Origin: Bacillus sp. NTK071
Lineage (GTDB): Bacteria > Bacillota > Bacilli > Bacillales > Guptibacillaceae
NCBI RefSeq assembly: GCF_017303315.1
Contig: NZ_JAFKOI010000003.1
Coordinates: forward strand, 186,001-250,000
Length of the DNA stretch: 64,000 nucleotides
Direction: 5' to 3'
In this document: positions 43,078 to 53,670 of the stretch, one piece after another
Layout: every line of letters starts with the position of its first letter
Numbering within the stretch: position 1 is the first letter of the stretch
Made by a program: the position numbers and the translations under genes
Notes under the pieces: model-generated
The model's database searches: none
Told to the model about the DNA's origin: nothing
The model's input: only the letters and a program-made list of their open reading frames with translations

Positions 43078-43399
43078 TTTGAACGCTCCTTCTTTGATAT
43101 GACAATATCAGTTAAACGTTGAAATTAATCATGCATCTTTTAGTCTATTTTATCATATTATGTAGGTTTTATTTACGATCTTCCCTACAGTCGTTCCCTT
43201 AACTTATAAAGCAAAAACTTTTTTGGTTGAGATTGTCTCAATAAGTACAGTAGTTGATTTCAGCTTCAATCAGCAAAGTTTGTTGCTTTTAAGAGATTTT
43301 TATAAAAGAGAACCCCACTTTATAGTTGATTGGAGCGGAAATTAACCACTCCTCCATACATATAAAAGAAAACCTTCAGTGTGAACTGAAGGTTATGTG
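43078..43399. other. Gene-free leader of the wal operon with terminator of the upstream gene
   Basis: This 322-bp stretch has no credible gene. At 43371-43394, AACCTTCAGT and ACTGAAGGTT form a perfect terminator for the M23 gene on the minus strand, followed by TTTTCTTTT. At 43227-43241 a 6-bp inverted repeat (TTGAGA/TCTCAA) lies in the likely walR promoter region. I could not place the walR promoter with confidence. Confidence 0.6.
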
Positions 43400-44800
43400 C
43401 TATAGGAATTTCATTGGATTCTGTAGTTCACCGTTTTTATATACTTCGAAGTGAAGGTGAATACCAGTTGAATTACCTGTTGTACCCATTACTCCGATTT
43501 TATCTCCCTTTTGGACTGTATCCCCAACCGAAACAGACATGGAGGAAAGATGAGAATACGTCGTTTTAAGCCCATTATTATGGCTTACCGTAATCTGGTT
43601 ACCATATCCACTTCTCGTACCTGCAGCTGTGACCGTTCCATTGTCTACTGTACGGATCGTTTTGTTAGAAACTCCTGCAATATCAATCCCTTTATGGAAA
43701 GAGCCCCAGCGCTCACCCTGCTTACTTGTAATCGTACCTCCAACGGCCGGCCATCCAAAAGATCCCGAACCCTTCGAAGAAACTTCCTTCGTACCAACCA
43801 ATACCACTTCAGTAATAGGTTCGTTCTTTACTTCTTCCTCAATAAGGTCCTTCTCAACAACTTGTCCATTCTCACGTTTCATTTCATAAGTAACAGTCTT
43901 CGTTCCCACTTTTCCTTGCTGTGTTACTTTTTTCTTCCCTTTTTCAAGTGAATCGCTTTTCTTGGTTTTCGTATCATAATCGATCTCTTCATCGACTTCT
44001 GATTCGATCGTTTCCGTTACCGTTACGAAGTCTTGCTCTTTCAAAACTTGAAGTTGATCACCTGGTGTTACGTCTTCTTTGTTCGAAAGATCATTTCTTT
44101 TCAATAGATCTTCCTCTTCCATATCGTACTTATGAGCGAGATCTTTCAAAGACTCGTCCGATTCTACCTCGTGTTCAACTTCTTCTTCGAAGCCATTTAC
44201 AAGGCGAGAGACACCATTATCCATTGTAATAATATCCTCAGGATTTATATCAACCTTATCTATACTTAAGTTTTCCTCAAATTCTAGTAAATCAGTGGGA
44301 TGACGCTCTTCACCGGTTGCTAATAAATTTTTAGTTGTTCTTTCGATTTCTGTAACTTTTTCATCCGATAGAAATGCCTTTGCATAATTCCATAAAGTAT
44401 CTTTCGCTTGTTTCTCGCTAGCAAACACGCCAACTTTCTCATCGTCAAATGATAGCTCAAATCCTTCAGCAATGAACGTTAATTCTTCTTCTAAACGATC
44501 AAGAGCTTCCTCATTATCATAGGAGGATTGAAATTGGGTGGTTTCTACGACTTCTACATCATTTTCAACGGTTAGCGCTATTCCTTTAACGTTTTGATCT
44601 TTCTTTAATTTATCTATGTTTTCATTTAACGTTTCTTCCTGATCGACTATACCAACATCTTCGCCATCTATATAAACGTGATAAACAGGCTTCATTAAAT
44701 TGTGCACTGAAGCCCCAACAGGTTCTATCCATAAAAGCGTGCTAACGCTTGTTAAGATAATTGATAGCTGAAAGAAACGACGGACTGTTAATCTTTGCAT
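43400..44800 (-). CDS. Exported M23 peptidase with G5 and LysM-like domains
   Basis: The 466-residue protein starts MQRLTVRRFFQLSIILTSVS, a signal peptide or anchor. A LysM-like segment (SLKDLAHKYDMEEEDLLKRNDLS, about residues 225-265) and a G5 domain (about 270-345; KKVTQQGKVGTKTVTYEMKR) precede a C-terminal LytM/M23 domain with the zinc ligands in HKGIDIAG, and HLHFEVYKNG. These are cell-wall endopeptidases or their activators. The start at 44800 is chosen for GGAGG 7 nt upstream. Its place just before walR, the regulator of cell-wall hydrolases, suggests a role in wall turnover. Confidence 0.9.
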   Translation of the reverse strand: MQRLTVRRFFQLSIILTSVSTLLWIEPVGASVHNLMKPVYHVYIDGEDVGIVDQEETLNENIDKLKKDQNVKGIALTVENDVEVVETTQFQSSYDNEEALDRLEEELTFIAEGFELSFDDEKVGVFASEKQAKDTLWNYAKAFLSDEKVTEIERTTKNLLATGEERHPTDLLEFEENLSIDKVDINPEDIITMDNGVSRLVNGFEEEVEHEVESDESLKDLAHKYDMEEEDLLKRNDLSNKEDVTPGDQLQVLKEQDFVTVTETIESEVDEEIDYDTKTKKSDSLEKGKKKVTQQGKVGTKTVTYEMKRENGQVVEKDLIEEEVKNEPITEVVLVGTKEVSSKGSGSFGWPAVGGTITSKQGERWGSFHKGIDIAGVSNKTIRTVDNGTVTAAGTRSGYGNQITVSHNNGLKTTYSHLSSMSVSVGDTVQKGDKIGVMGTTGNSTGIHLHFEVYKNGELQNPMKFL

Positions 44801-44990
44801 ACTGTTTCCTCCTGAAGTACTAAAACTTACTTTTAAAAAACTCACTTTTTGCACTCTACCATAGAACGGAAGTCACATGAGTACAAATGCTCAACTTGTA
44901 ATAAGAATGTAGTCTTTTTGTCACGATCATGGCAGACCATGGTAATAAATTGGAATGTTATTCATCCATTCATATACTCGCACAACAAAA

Positions 44991-45020
44991 AAAGCATACT
45001 TCCCGAAGGAAATATGCTTT
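44991..45020 (-). terminator. Terminator of the tRNA cluster
   Basis: AAAGCATACTTCC and GGAAATATGCTTT form a stem with a CGAA loop; on the minus strand it is followed by TTTTTTTG, just after tRNA-Phe. Confidence 0.85.
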
Positions 45021-45028
45021 ATCGTAAG

Positions 45029-45101
45029 TGGCTCCGGACGGAATCGAACCGCCGACACGTGGATTTTCAGTCCACTGCTCTACCGACTGAGCTACAGAGC
45101 C
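45029..45101 (-). tRNA. tRNA-Phe (GAA)
   Basis: A complete cloverleaf of 73 nt: acceptor GGCTCTG with CGGAGCC, D arm AGCTC-AGTCGGT-AGAGC, anticodon stem GTGGA/TCCAC with loop CTGAAAA (anticodon GAA), T arm GGCGG-TTCGATT-CCGTC. The 3' CCA is not encoded. Last gene in a four-tRNA unit. Confidence 0.95.
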
Positions 45102-45105
45102 AATA

Positions 45106-45181
45106 TGGCGGTCTCGACGGGAATCGAACCCGCGATCTCCTGCGTGACAGGCAGGCATGTTAACCGCTACACCACGAGACC
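45106..45181 (-). tRNA. tRNA-Asp (GTC)
   Basis: A 76-nt cloverleaf: acceptor GGTCTCG with CGAGACC, anticodon loop CTGTCAC (anticodon GTC), T arm CGGG-TTCGATT-CCCG, discriminator G and encoded CCA. Confidence 0.96.
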
Positions 45182-45378
45182 AGTATGTAATGTTTGAAAA
45201 CTGTGCACTTACGTTTGTGAGAAATAATACCAAGTTATGAGTTTAGGTTGCCCCTAAAGGGACTACAATAAAAATTTAACAAGGAAGATTAATCGACGTA
45301 GGTAAATTTTTGGTTGCCCTCATTAGGACTACCATTAAATTCTAACGAAGAAGTAAATTCGACGTAGTAAGAATTTGT

Positions 45379-45444
<66 letters not shown>

Positions 45445-45458
<14 letters not shown>

Positions 45459-45610
45459 ACGATATGAATGAATTGATGCTATGCCTGCTTCTTTATGCAG
45501 CGTACTGTTTCTTTCTCTACAAGGTTATGCTCCGTTGCGTATCCGTCGAAACAACTCGATGTTATTTCAATGATGTAACGCTCGTTGCTCCACCCCGCGA
45601 CGATATGAAT
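45445..45610. repeat. 25-bp direct repeat: partial copy of the initiator tRNA 5' end
   Basis: The 25 bp at 45445-45469 (last 14 bp of the fMet gene's 5' end, plus 11 bp upstream) recur exactly at 45586-45610. Between the copies lies a 116-bp stretch without a gene. The pattern suggests a duplication or the scar of an insertion. Confidence 0.7.
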
Positions 45611-45630
45611 TCATCTTCTAAATAAGAAAA

Positions 45631-45706
45631 TGGTGAGCCATGAAGGACTCGAACCTTCGACCCTCTGATTAAAAGTCAGATGCTCTACCAACTGAGCTAA
45701 TGGCTC
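45631..45706 (-). tRNA. tRNA-Lys (TTT)
   Basis: A 76-nt cloverleaf: acceptor GAGCCAT with ATGGCTC, D arm AGCTC-AGTTGGT-AGAGC, anticodon loop CTTTTAA (anticodon TTT), T arm GAAGG-TTCGAGT-CCTTC, encoded CCA. First gene of the tRNA unit. Confidence 0.96.
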
Positions 45707-45738
45707 GTCATATATGTCTTGTAACGACGACAAGATTT

Positions 45739-45767
45739 ATCTTATCACTGGTTTTCAGAAAAAGCAA
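45739..45767 (-). promoter_or_regulatory. Promoter of the tRNA-Lys-fMet-Asp-Phe unit
   Basis: On the minus strand TTGCTT (45767-45762), a 17-bp spacer and TAAGAT (45744-45739), about 33 bp before tRNA-Lys. Confidence 0.6.
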
Positions 45768-45824
45768 GGTTTCTTTAAAATAAAATAAAAAAACAAGTGA
45801 GAGATAAACGTTGCTGATGTTAAT

Positions 45825-46262
45825 TTACCCCTCTGCCTGTTTTTTTAGCCGCTCTTTCATCATCTCTCGAATTTCTTGTTTACGCCTATGACGCTTAATT
45901 GCAAAGCGATTCACTTCTTGAAAAATAAGAGAAGATTCTTTATCGGTTTTGAGATAGAATTTCACGCCAAAGAAATGGCTTGCTCTCGTATTAGGATCAT
46001 TGGGATCGTTTGGTTTCCCCCAAACAACTTCACCCTTAATGTGAAAAGGCTCATCGTTCAGTTTTATCGCAAACTCCATATCTGTATGCATCGGTACTTC
46101 CAGGTCAACAGAAAAACCAAGGCCTTCTAGTCCAATATCATGAATATAAATTTTGTGATTGAATTCCAATTCAGCTGATGACGATTTTTCTACGACTCTC
46201 ATCCTTGCAGCAAGTGGCACATCGAGCTGTTGGCGAAAGACCTGCCTTTTATTCCGACTCAT
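45825..46262 (-). CDS. PilZ domain protein
   Basis: The 145-residue protein has an RxxxR motif (RQVFR, residues 6-10) and a DIGLEGLGF segment in the place of the [DN]xSxxG motif, which together form the cyclic-di-GMP site of PilZ domains; the usual Ser is Gly here, so binding needs testing. The C-terminal third is very basic (FAIKRHRRKQEIREMMKERLKK). It is a single gene upstream of the tRNA cluster. A regulatory or motility-linked role is inferred from the family. Confidence 0.78.
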   Translation of the reverse strand: MSRNKRQVFRQQLDVPLAARMRVVEKSSSAELEFNHKIYIHDIGLEGLGFSVDLEVPMHTDMEFAIKLNDEPFHIKGEVVWGKPNDPNDPNTRASHFFGVKFYLKTDKESSLIFQEVNRFAIKRHRRKQEIREMMKERLKKQAEG

Positions 46263-46357
46263 ACAAACACCTCATCAAACCATAACAATTTTGATAGTCC
46301 AAGTTTACCACAATCCACACGTTTCTGCAGAATTTTCCAATATCAATTCAATAAAAA

Positions 46358-46384
46358 AAGCCGGCAGTAATAACCTGCCGGCTT
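46358..46384 (-). terminator. Terminator of purA
   Basis: AAGCCGGCAG and CTGCCGGCTT form a perfect 10-bp stem with TTTTTTTATT after it on the minus strand. Confidence 0.9.
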
Positions 46385-46387
46385 GTA

Positions 46388-47728
<1,341 letters not shown>

Positions 47729-47745
47729 TTAAAAAACCCAGAGTA

Positions 47746-47774
47746 AGTGTACCAATTTGAACCCCCTAAGTCAA
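47746..47774 (-). promoter_or_regulatory. Sigma-A promoter of purA
   Basis: On the minus strand TTGACT (47774-47769), a 17-bp spacer and TACACT (47751-47746). The PurR boxes lie directly upstream. Confidence 0.75.
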
Positions 47775-47775
47775 C

Positions 47776-47819
47776 AAACCCGAACAATAATATATAAAAA
47801 TATAAATATGTTCGTTATT
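47776..47819. promoter_or_regulatory. Pair of inverted PurR boxes
   Basis: AAACCCGAACAAT (47776-47788) matches the PurBox consensus AWWWCCGAACWWT at 12 of 13 positions. The inverted partner at 47807-47819 (AATAACGAACATA on the minus strand) matches at 11. The CGAA cores are 26 bp apart, about one helical turn more than I recall for B. subtilis. Confidence 0.65.
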
Positions 47820-47892
47820 TTGGGGGTCGTTTAATAAAAATAGTATATTGAATTCTTTTTAAAAGGGTCTCTTCTTCATTATGCTCAATAAA

Positions 47893-47915
47893 AAAAGCCT
47901 CAAACTGAGGCTTTT
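47893..47915 (-). terminator. Terminator of dnaB
   Basis: AAAAGCCTCA and TGAGGCTTTT form a 10-bp stem with a 3-nt loop; T-rich on the minus strand. Confidence 0.88.
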
Positions 47916-47916
47916 A

Positions 47917-49278
47917 TTACGCACCTGGAGGCATATCACTTTCGTCATGACGTCTCTCCAAATTAACAAACTTATTATATTCCTTAACGAAGGCAAGCTC
48001 GACTGTGCCTACTGGACCATTACGCTGCTTCGCAATGATAATTTCAATGATGTTTTTATTCTCTGATTCTTTATCATAATAATCATCTCGGTATAAGAAT
48101 GCCACAATATCGGCATCTTGCTCGATACTTCCAGATTCACGTATGTCAGACATCATCGGACGTTTATCCTGTCTTGACTCAACACCACGTGAGAGCTGTG
48201 AAAGTGAGATTAAAGGTACTTCAAGCTCACGTGCAATCCCTTTTAAAGATCTCGATATCTCAGAAACTTCCTGTTGTCTGTTCTCACCAGATCCATTTCC
48301 TCGAATAAGCTGCATATAGTCAATAAGAATCATGCCAAGACCTTTTTCCTGCTTCAACCGTCGACATTTAGCTCGGATGTCGCCCACTCGAATACCAGGC
48401 GTATCATCAATATAAATACCTGCATTCGAGAGACTCCCCATAGCCATCGTTAACTTCTGCCAGTCATCTCCTGTTAATCCACCTGTACGTAGACGCTGAG
48501 CATCAATGTTCCCTTCTGCACAAAGCATACGCATAACAAGCTGCTCAGCACCCATCTCAAGACTAAAGATCGCAACGTTCTCATCCGTCTTCGTAGCGAC
48601 GTTTTGAGCAATGTTAAGGGCAAAAGCCGTCTTACCTACAGAAGGTCGTGCTGCTACGATGATCAAATCATTTCGCTGAAAGCCCGCTGTCATACGATCA
48701 AGTTCAGAGAATCCTGTAGGGATACCTGTAATATCTTCTGTGCTGTTTTGTAGCAATTCAATATTATCGTAGGCAGTTACAAGAACATCTTTAATGGAGA
48801 TAAAAGCCCCCGTATTCTTCCGCTGAGAGACCTCCATAATGGATTTCTCGGCTTCTGAAAGAAGGTTCTCTATCTCATTCTCTTTCGCATACCCGTCAGA
48901 AGCAATATCGGTTGCTGCACGTATTAAGCGTCTTAATATTGATTTTTCTTCAACGATTTTTGAATAATATTCGACATTGGCAGCCGTCGGTACTGAATTA
49001 GCTAGATCACTTAGATAGGACACCCCGCCAATTTCCTCGAGAAGTTTGCGATCCTGGAGTTCTGATGTCACAGTGACCAGATCGACAGGCTCGCCTTTCT
49101 CTGAGAGTTCAATCATTACTGAGAAAATCTTCTGATGGGCAGCACGATAGAAGTCTTCTGGCTGAAGAACTTCCGTCGCTGTAGTAAGGGCATCTATTTC
49201 TAAGAAAACAGCACCAATTACTGCCTGTTCAGCTTCAATATTCTGAGGTGGCGTACGATCAGCAAATAGATCACTCAT
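47917..49278 (-). CDS. dnaB: Replicative DNA helicase
   Basis: The 453-residue hexameric helicase (named DnaC in B. subtilis) unwinds DNA at the fork. It starts DRTPPQNIEAEQAVIGAVFL (primase-interaction domain), with the Walker A motif in IIVAARPSVGKTAFALNIAQ (about residue 210), Walker B in GMILIDYMQLIRG (about 315) and the arginine-finger region near the C-terminus (NRQQEVSEISRSLKGIARE). It follows rplI by 48 nt and ends at a terminator. Confidence 0.97.
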   Translation of the reverse strand: MSDLFADRTPPQNIEAEQAVIGAVFLEIDALTTATEVLQPEDFYRAAHQKIFSVMIELSEKGEPVDLVTVTSELQDRKLLEEIGGVSYLSDLANSVPTAANVEYYSKIVEEKSILRRLIRAATDIASDGYAKENEIENLLSEAEKSIMEVSQRKNTGAFISIKDVLVTAYDNIELLQNSTEDITGIPTGFSELDRMTAGFQRNDLIIVAARPSVGKTAFALNIAQNVATKTDENVAIFSLEMGAEQLVMRMLCAEGNIDAQRLRTGGLTGDDWQKLTMAMGSLSNAGIYIDDTPGIRVGDIRAKCRRLKQEKGLGMILIDYMQLIRGNGSGENRQQEVSEISRSLKGIARELEVPLISLSQLSRGVESRQDKRPMMSDIRESGSIEQDADIVAFLYRDDYYDKESENKNIIEIIIAKQRNGPVGTVELAFVKEYNKFVNLERRHDESDMPPGA

Positions 49279-49326
49279 GTTGTTTTCCCCCTGAGTATTT
49301 CGCTATTTTCCACCCGTGATTACCTA

Positions 49327-49770
49327 TTATTGCTCTACCACATGTACTTTAACTGTTGCTGTTACATCATGGTGCAATTTAATCGGTACATCTGTGTAAC
49401 CAAGGGAACGGATTGGTTCATCTAGTTCAATTTTACGCTTATCCACTTTGATGTCCTGTTTCTTAAGCTCTTCAGCAATGTTCTTGCTAGTAATAGAGCC
49501 GAAAAGACGACCACCTTCACCAGATTTTGTTTGAAGTTCTACTTCAAGACTTTCAATGGTTTCTTTAAGCGCCTTTGCTTCATCGAGCTCTTGCTGAGCT
49601 TTTTTGTCATCGCTCTTTTGTTTCGCTTTCAATGTTTTCATATTTGCATTATTTGCTTCAACAGCAAGATTATTCTTTAGCAGGTGATTTCGTGCATAGC
49701 CGTCTGCTACATTCTTCACTTCACCTTTTTTACCTTTACCTTTTACATCTTCTAAGAAAATTACTTTCAT
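49327..49770 (-). CDS. rplI: 50S ribosomal protein L9
   Basis: The 147-residue L9 starts [36 protein letters not shown], the typical N-terminal RNA-binding domain, followed by the long connecting helix rich in Lys and Glu (about 45-75) and the C-terminal domain (about 80-147; [16 protein letters not shown]). It overlaps the end of gdpP by 4 bp. Confidence 0.98.
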   Translation of the reverse strand: MKVIFLEDVKGKGKKGEVKNVADGYARNHLLKNNLAVEANNANMKTLKAKQKSDDKKAQQELDEAKALKETIESLEVELQTKSGEGGRLFGSITSKNIAEELKKQDIKVDKRKIELDEPIRSLGYTDVPIKLHHDVTATVKVHVVEQ

Positions 49771-51743
49771 GATTCTTCTTCTCCCCCTTCTAAATAATCA
49801 TCAATTGTTTCTTTAAGTAAATCTTCAGCTTCTTCTATGGAACCAGAATCAATTTGTGTTGCAGCATTTGTTAAATGCCCACCACCATTAAGTCCTTCCA
49901 TGATAATCTGAACGTTCACTTCTCCAAGTGACCTTGCACTGATGCTGATTTTACCATCCGTTCGCTTGGAAATAACAAATGATGCAATAACGCCGCTCAT
50001 TGATAACAATGTGTCCGCAGCTTGTGCAATTAGAACCTGATCATAGGTTTGGTCTTTCTCCCCTAGCGCAATAGCAATTCCGTTGCGATAGATATGGGCT
50101 TTTTCGATTATTCTTGCTCGACGTATATACTGCTCAATGTCTTCACGAAGGAACTCCTGAACAAGAACGGTGTCTGCACCGTGCGCCCTTAAATAGGAGG
50201 CAGCGTCAAACGTCCTTGAGCCTGTCCTAAGCGTGAAGCTTTTTGTATCAACAATTATACCAGCCAATAAGGCTGTCGCTTCCATGATGTCCATTTTAAG
50301 CCGTTTAGGTTGATATTCAAAGAGTTCAGTGACAAGTTCTGCAGTAGAGGAGGCATAAGGTTCCATATAAACAAGAACTGGATCCTTAATAAATTCCTCT
50401 CCTCGTCTATGATGATCAATTACAACAACATGATCGAGCTTTTGGAGAAGTCGTTCCTCCATTACAAGTGAAGGCTTGTGCGTGTCGACAACCACTAGAA
50501 GAGTATTAGGAGTACAACTTTCAATCGCATCCTCAGGGTCGATAAATCGAGCCCACAGCTGCTCATTCCCCTCAATTTCCTCCATTAATCGTGATACACC
50601 ACTCGTTTTTTGATTCTGATCGTAAACAATAGAACCTTCCTTGCCATTTGCCTGAGCTACTTTTAATATACCGATCGATGCACCAATGGAATCCATATCA
50701 GGATTTTTGTGCCCCATAATAATTACTTGGTCACTATCGAGTACAAGTTCCCTTAAAGCATGAGATATAACTCGCGCTCTTACTCTTGTACGTTTTTCAA
50801 TCGGATTTGTTTTACCGCCATAGAACTTCACCTTACCGGTTGTTTGCTTAATTGCAACCTGGTCGCCACCTCGTCCAAGTGCTAGATCTAGACTAGACTG
50901 TGCAAGCTGGCCAAGTTCAGTGAGCGTACTATGCCCGCTCCCAATCCCGATACTTAGCGTAATTGAAATGTTTTCTTTGGAAGTCGCCTCACGGACTTCG
51001 TCCAGAATTGAAAATTTATTTTTCTCTAGCTCTTGAAGAATTTTTTGATTTAGAACGGCGAAGAATTTCTCGGAAGAACTGCGTTTCAAGAAAACACCCT
51101 GCTCATCAGCCCAATTATTTAAAATGGACGTTACTGAGCTATTAAGATTACTTCGCACTTGGTCACCAAGTCCTTGAGTCACCTCTTCATAATTATCAAG
51201 GTAAATGATACCAACAACCGTTTTTTCCTCGTTGTAAAGACGTTGAATCTCTACTTTTTCACTCACATCAAAGAAATAAAGAAGTCGCTCTTCCTGTTTA
51301 AAATACGTTCTGTACTTACGATCATTAATCGTTAGTATTTCTTCGTTTGCTTCTGATTTAACAAACGGAATAATTTTCTCGGAAATATCATTCAATGAAT
51401 GCCCAATCAACTGCTCTTTCTCAATCATAGTTGGTAAAAATGGGTTAGTCCACTCGATGTGATATTCCTCATCATATAGCAAAATCCCTATTGGCATTTC
51501 CATGAGGGCTTCGTCGCCTACTTTTTTAACACGATGAGAAAGGGTTGAGACATAATCTCGAAGTGCGTCCTGAAAGGTAGACTCAGCTCGAACGGCTGTA
51601 TAAACAAGAAGCGTCATAACCAATACGCTCCCAATACCAAGTATCCAATTGTAATAGGTGATGATGCCGATAAACAGGATGGAAATGACGAACAAGGCTA
51701 CCACATGATAACCATGCCACCGTTTCGTTAAAAACTTTGGCAT
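49767..51743 (-). CDS. gdpP: GdpP cyclic-di-AMP phosphodiesterase
   Basis: The 658-residue membrane protein (YybT) has two transmembrane segments (about 12-30 and 33-52), a degenerate PAS domain (about 75-150), a degenerate GGDEF domain (about 170-300), and a DHH-DHHA1 phosphodiesterase (about 335-655). Catalytic motifs are [22 protein letters not shown] and [12 protein letters not shown], with [12 protein letters not shown] in DHHA1. It hydrolyses c-di-AMP to pApA and thereby affects osmolyte and wall control. It follows yybS by 15 nt and overlaps rplI by 4 bp. Confidence 0.96.
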   Translation of the reverse strand: MPKFLTKRWHGYHVVALFVISILFIGIITYYNWILGIGSVLVMTLLVYTAVRAESTFQDALRDYVSTLSHRVKKVGDEALMEMPIGILLYDEEYHIEWTNPFLPTMIEKEQLIGHSLNDISEKIIPFVKSEANEEILTINDRKYRTYFKQEERLLYFFDVSEKVEIQRLYNEEKTVVGIIYLDNYEEVTQGLGDQVRSNLNSSVTSILNNWADEQGVFLKRSSSEKFFAVLNQKILQELEKNKFSILDEVREATSKENISITLSIGIGSGHSTLTELGQLAQSSLDLALGRGGDQVAIKQTTGKVKFYGGKTNPIEKRTRVRARVISHALRELVLDSDQVIIMGHKNPDMDSIGASIGILKVAQANGKEGSIVYDQNQKTSGVSRLMEEIEGNEQLWARFIDPEDAIESCTPNTLLVVVDTHKPSLVMEERLLQKLDHVVVIDHHRRGEEFIKDPVLVYMEPYASSTAELVTELFEYQPKRLKMDIMEATALLAGIIVDTKSFTLRTGSRTFDAASYLRAHGADTVLVQEFLREDIEQYIRRARIIEKAHIYRNGIAIALGEKDQTYDQVLIAQAADTLLSMSGVIASFVISKRTDGKISISARSLGEVNVQIIMEGLNGGGHLTNAATQIDSGSIEEAEDLLKETIDDYLEGGEEES

Positions 51744-51758
51744 ATTTTCAGCTCCTAC

Positions 51759-52685
51759 CTATGATTTCATTCTTCTGCGCAATTCAAAACCGAGATCAAT
51801 AATCCCAATGATAACAACAAATGTTGTTAATGCGAAGCCAAGAAGAGTTAAAAGAATTGGCACAACAAGTGGCCAACCTTTTTGATGACTAAAAAAGTAA
51901 ATAACAGCAAGGCCCTGAACGAAAATCAGAGCATTTAAAATAGAATAGACATTAATGGCTGCAACAAAAGCAGTAGATCCTTCTTCTAATCCAACCATCA
52001 TAAGAATGGTAACAACTAAATAATACCATAAAAAACTCTTCGGAAATGCCCATTCTCGGATTGGTTTAAATACCGGTGGCTTGAAGCCTCCTACTCTCCT
52101 CAATACCGGAACAGAAATGAGTTGAGAAATAAGGGCGATTGCAACGCCCAGCAAAACAAGAGCAGTGGGAATAAGATAGCGAATCACTTCAACCTGCTGC
52201 ATTATTTGGGCAAACTGGTCACTATCTTGACCAAGTATATTAGATAAAGATTCAGCCTGACGAATTGATTGATTAAGCATTTCTACAGCAAGGTCGGCTG
52301 GATTCTGTCCGATCAGTAAAACACTTGAGATAAAAACAAGAACAAGACCGATCACATAAGCTACGCTACTACCAATCAATACAGCTAGTGCTGATTTATG
52401 ACGATAATAAAGATATCCCGCTGTTAAACCTCCAAGGCCAAACATAAGTGAAGCTATAAGAGATGGAATACCCGCAATCAAAAAACCAAGAACAATCGTA
52501 ACGCCCCACATCACAAACGTACTACTAGGTCCATTTCGCACCATCATTAAAATAAACGGCACAGGCAACGTCCACAGCGTTAGCGAACCAAGAAGCGGTA
52601 CATAAGTCGTAATAAGAAATAACACACCAAAAACAGCTGCAAGAGCAGCACCTTCAACTAACTGCTTAACAGTTTGATTCTTCAA
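51759..52685 (-). CDS. yybS: YybS family (DUF2232) membrane protein
   Basis: The 308-residue protein has about eight hydrophobic segments and matches the DUF2232/YybS family that lies upstream of gdpP-rplI-dnaB in Bacillus. Function is unknown; a transport-like fold is assumed from the topology. The start is set at the TTG at 52685 (MKNQTVKQLVEG) because AAGGAG lies 7 nt upstream, although the frame is open 15 codons further. Confidence 0.88.
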   Translation of the reverse strand: MKNQTVKQLVEGAALAAVFGVLFLITTYVPLLGSLTLWTLPVPFILMMVRNGPSSTFVMWGVTIVLGFLIAGIPSLIASLMFGLGGLTAGYLYYRHKSALAVLIGSSVAYVIGLVLVFISSVLLIGQNPADLAVEMLNQSIRQAESLSNILGQDSDQFAQIMQQVEVIRYLIPTALVLLGVAIALISQLISVPVLRRVGGFKPPVFKPIREWAFPKSFLWYYLVVTILMMVGLEEGSTAFVAAINVYSILNALIFVQGLAVIYFFSHQKGWPLVVPILLTLLGFALTTFVVIIGIIDLGFELRRRMKS

Positions 52686-52783
52686 TAGTCTACTCCTTTT
52701 TGTAAAGCGTAAGTGGCCGGTTAGAACCATATGAGAACTTCTAAAAGTTTCATACTTAAGAAACTAATATTATAGGAAATTAA

Positions 52784-52831
52784 AAACGGGTCGAAATCCC
52801 CTTACTACATTGTAAGAATTTCTGCCCGTTT
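52784..52831 (-). terminator. Hairpin with T-run in the leader of yybS
   Basis: AAACGGG and CCCGTTT close a long stem-loop (inner GAAAT/ATTTC and TTAC/GTAA pairs). On the minus strand it is followed by TTTTTAATTT, so it looks like a terminator or attenuator about 100 bp before yybS. Confidence 0.45.
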
Positions 52832-52872
52832 CAGCAAATTTTTCATTTGTTAGAATAGTTTACACTAAAAAT

Positions 52873-52893
52873 AGGCTGTTTAACGAACAGCCT
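52873..52893 (-). terminator. Terminator of the HPr-like gene
   Basis: AGGCTGTT and AACAGCCT form an 8-bp stem with ATTTTTAG following on the minus strand. Confidence 0.78.
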
Positions 52894-52898
52894 TATAC

Positions 52899-53198
52899 TT
52901 ACATGAAAGATAAAGTTTTCTCAGAAACACTGTCCATTTCTTTTTTAAGCCAATCCGCTAACTGAATAGATGCTGTTTCCGCATCCTCACCATCTGTAAT
53001 CATAAGAATAGAATCATTTTCTTTCACTGTAAGATTGAATGTAATAACGCTAGTTAAATTCTTACCATTAATACTATGACCGTTTCGATAGAGTGCTACG
53101 TTGCTCTTATACGATTTAGTTTCTTTCACAAATGAGATGAGAGAATTCATATTAAGCTTAGCTGTTAGCGTAATTGATGTAGTTTCGATGTTGTTCAT
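52899..53198 (-). CDS. HPr-fold protein lacking both phosphorylation sites
   Basis: The 99-residue protein aligns along its whole length with HPr/Crh: ITLTAKLNMNSLISFVKETK corresponds to the region around His15, and KSNVALYRNGHSINGKNLTS to the region of regulatory Ser46, ending DGEDAETASIQLADWL. The catalytic His (HARP motif) is missing (NMNSL), and Ser46 is Asn (GKNLTSV). It thus cannot take part in PTS phosphotransfer or act as Crh in the usual way. It has its own terminator and sits between rpsR and yybS. Function is unknown; the fold assignment is by eye. Confidence 0.72.
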   Translation of the reverse strand: MNNIETTSITLTAKLNMNSLISFVKETKSYKSNVALYRNGHSINGKNLTSVITFNLTVKENDSILMITDGEDAETASIQLADWLKKEMDSVSEKTLSFM

Positions 53199-53333
53199 TA
53201 TCCTGACATCCTCCTTACAGATTTCCTATAAGAAACATATACCCGACCTTCAAGAGGTCATAAACCACTTATTCTTAAATACTATAGTGAAACGGTAATA
53301 AAGCCTTCTCTAATTATGATAAACAAGTATACA

Positions 53334-53365
53334 AAAAAGCAGCAGGATATATCCCGCTGCTTTTT
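53334..53365 (-). terminator. Terminator of rpsF-ssb-rpsR
   Basis: AAAAAGCAGC and GCTGCTTTTT with an inner GG/CC; T-rich on the minus strand, just after rpsR. Confidence 0.9.
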
Positions 53366-53370
53366 AAAGC

Positions 53371-53607
53371 TTACTCACCAAGTACGTATGGTAGTAAAGC
53401 CATTTGACGAGCACGTTTAACCGCACGAGTCAATTGACGTTGGTATTTAGCGCTAGTACCTGTTACACGACGTGGAAGAATTTTTCCACGCTCAGATACG
53501 AAACGCTTAAGAAGATCTGTATCTTTATAGTCGATGTAAGTGATTTTGTTTACTGTGAAGAAACAAACCTTTTTACGACGACCTCTGCGTCCACCTGGTC
53601 TTGCCAT
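53371..53607 (-). CDS. rpsR: 30S ribosomal protein S18
   Basis: The 78-residue S18 has the expected basic start ([20 protein letters not shown]) and the core [20 protein letters not shown] followed by [27 protein letters not shown]. It carries one Cys (Cys15). It is the last gene of rpsF-ssb-rpsR; S6 and S18 bind together in the 30S platform. Confidence 0.98.
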   Translation of the reverse strand: MARPGGRRGRRKKVCFFTVNKITYIDYKDTDLLKRFVSERGKILPRRVTGTSAKYQRQLTRAVKRARQMALLPYVLGE

Positions 53608-53670
53608 GGGTAGTTACCTCCTTTGCATTTAAAATTCGTTCTCTGTTTTCACCGCTCGAAACAGAGAGTA

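Noticed and set aside
48099-48308. 69-codon frame antisense to dnaB
   Set aside because: Shadow of a conserved essential gene, with no ribosome site.
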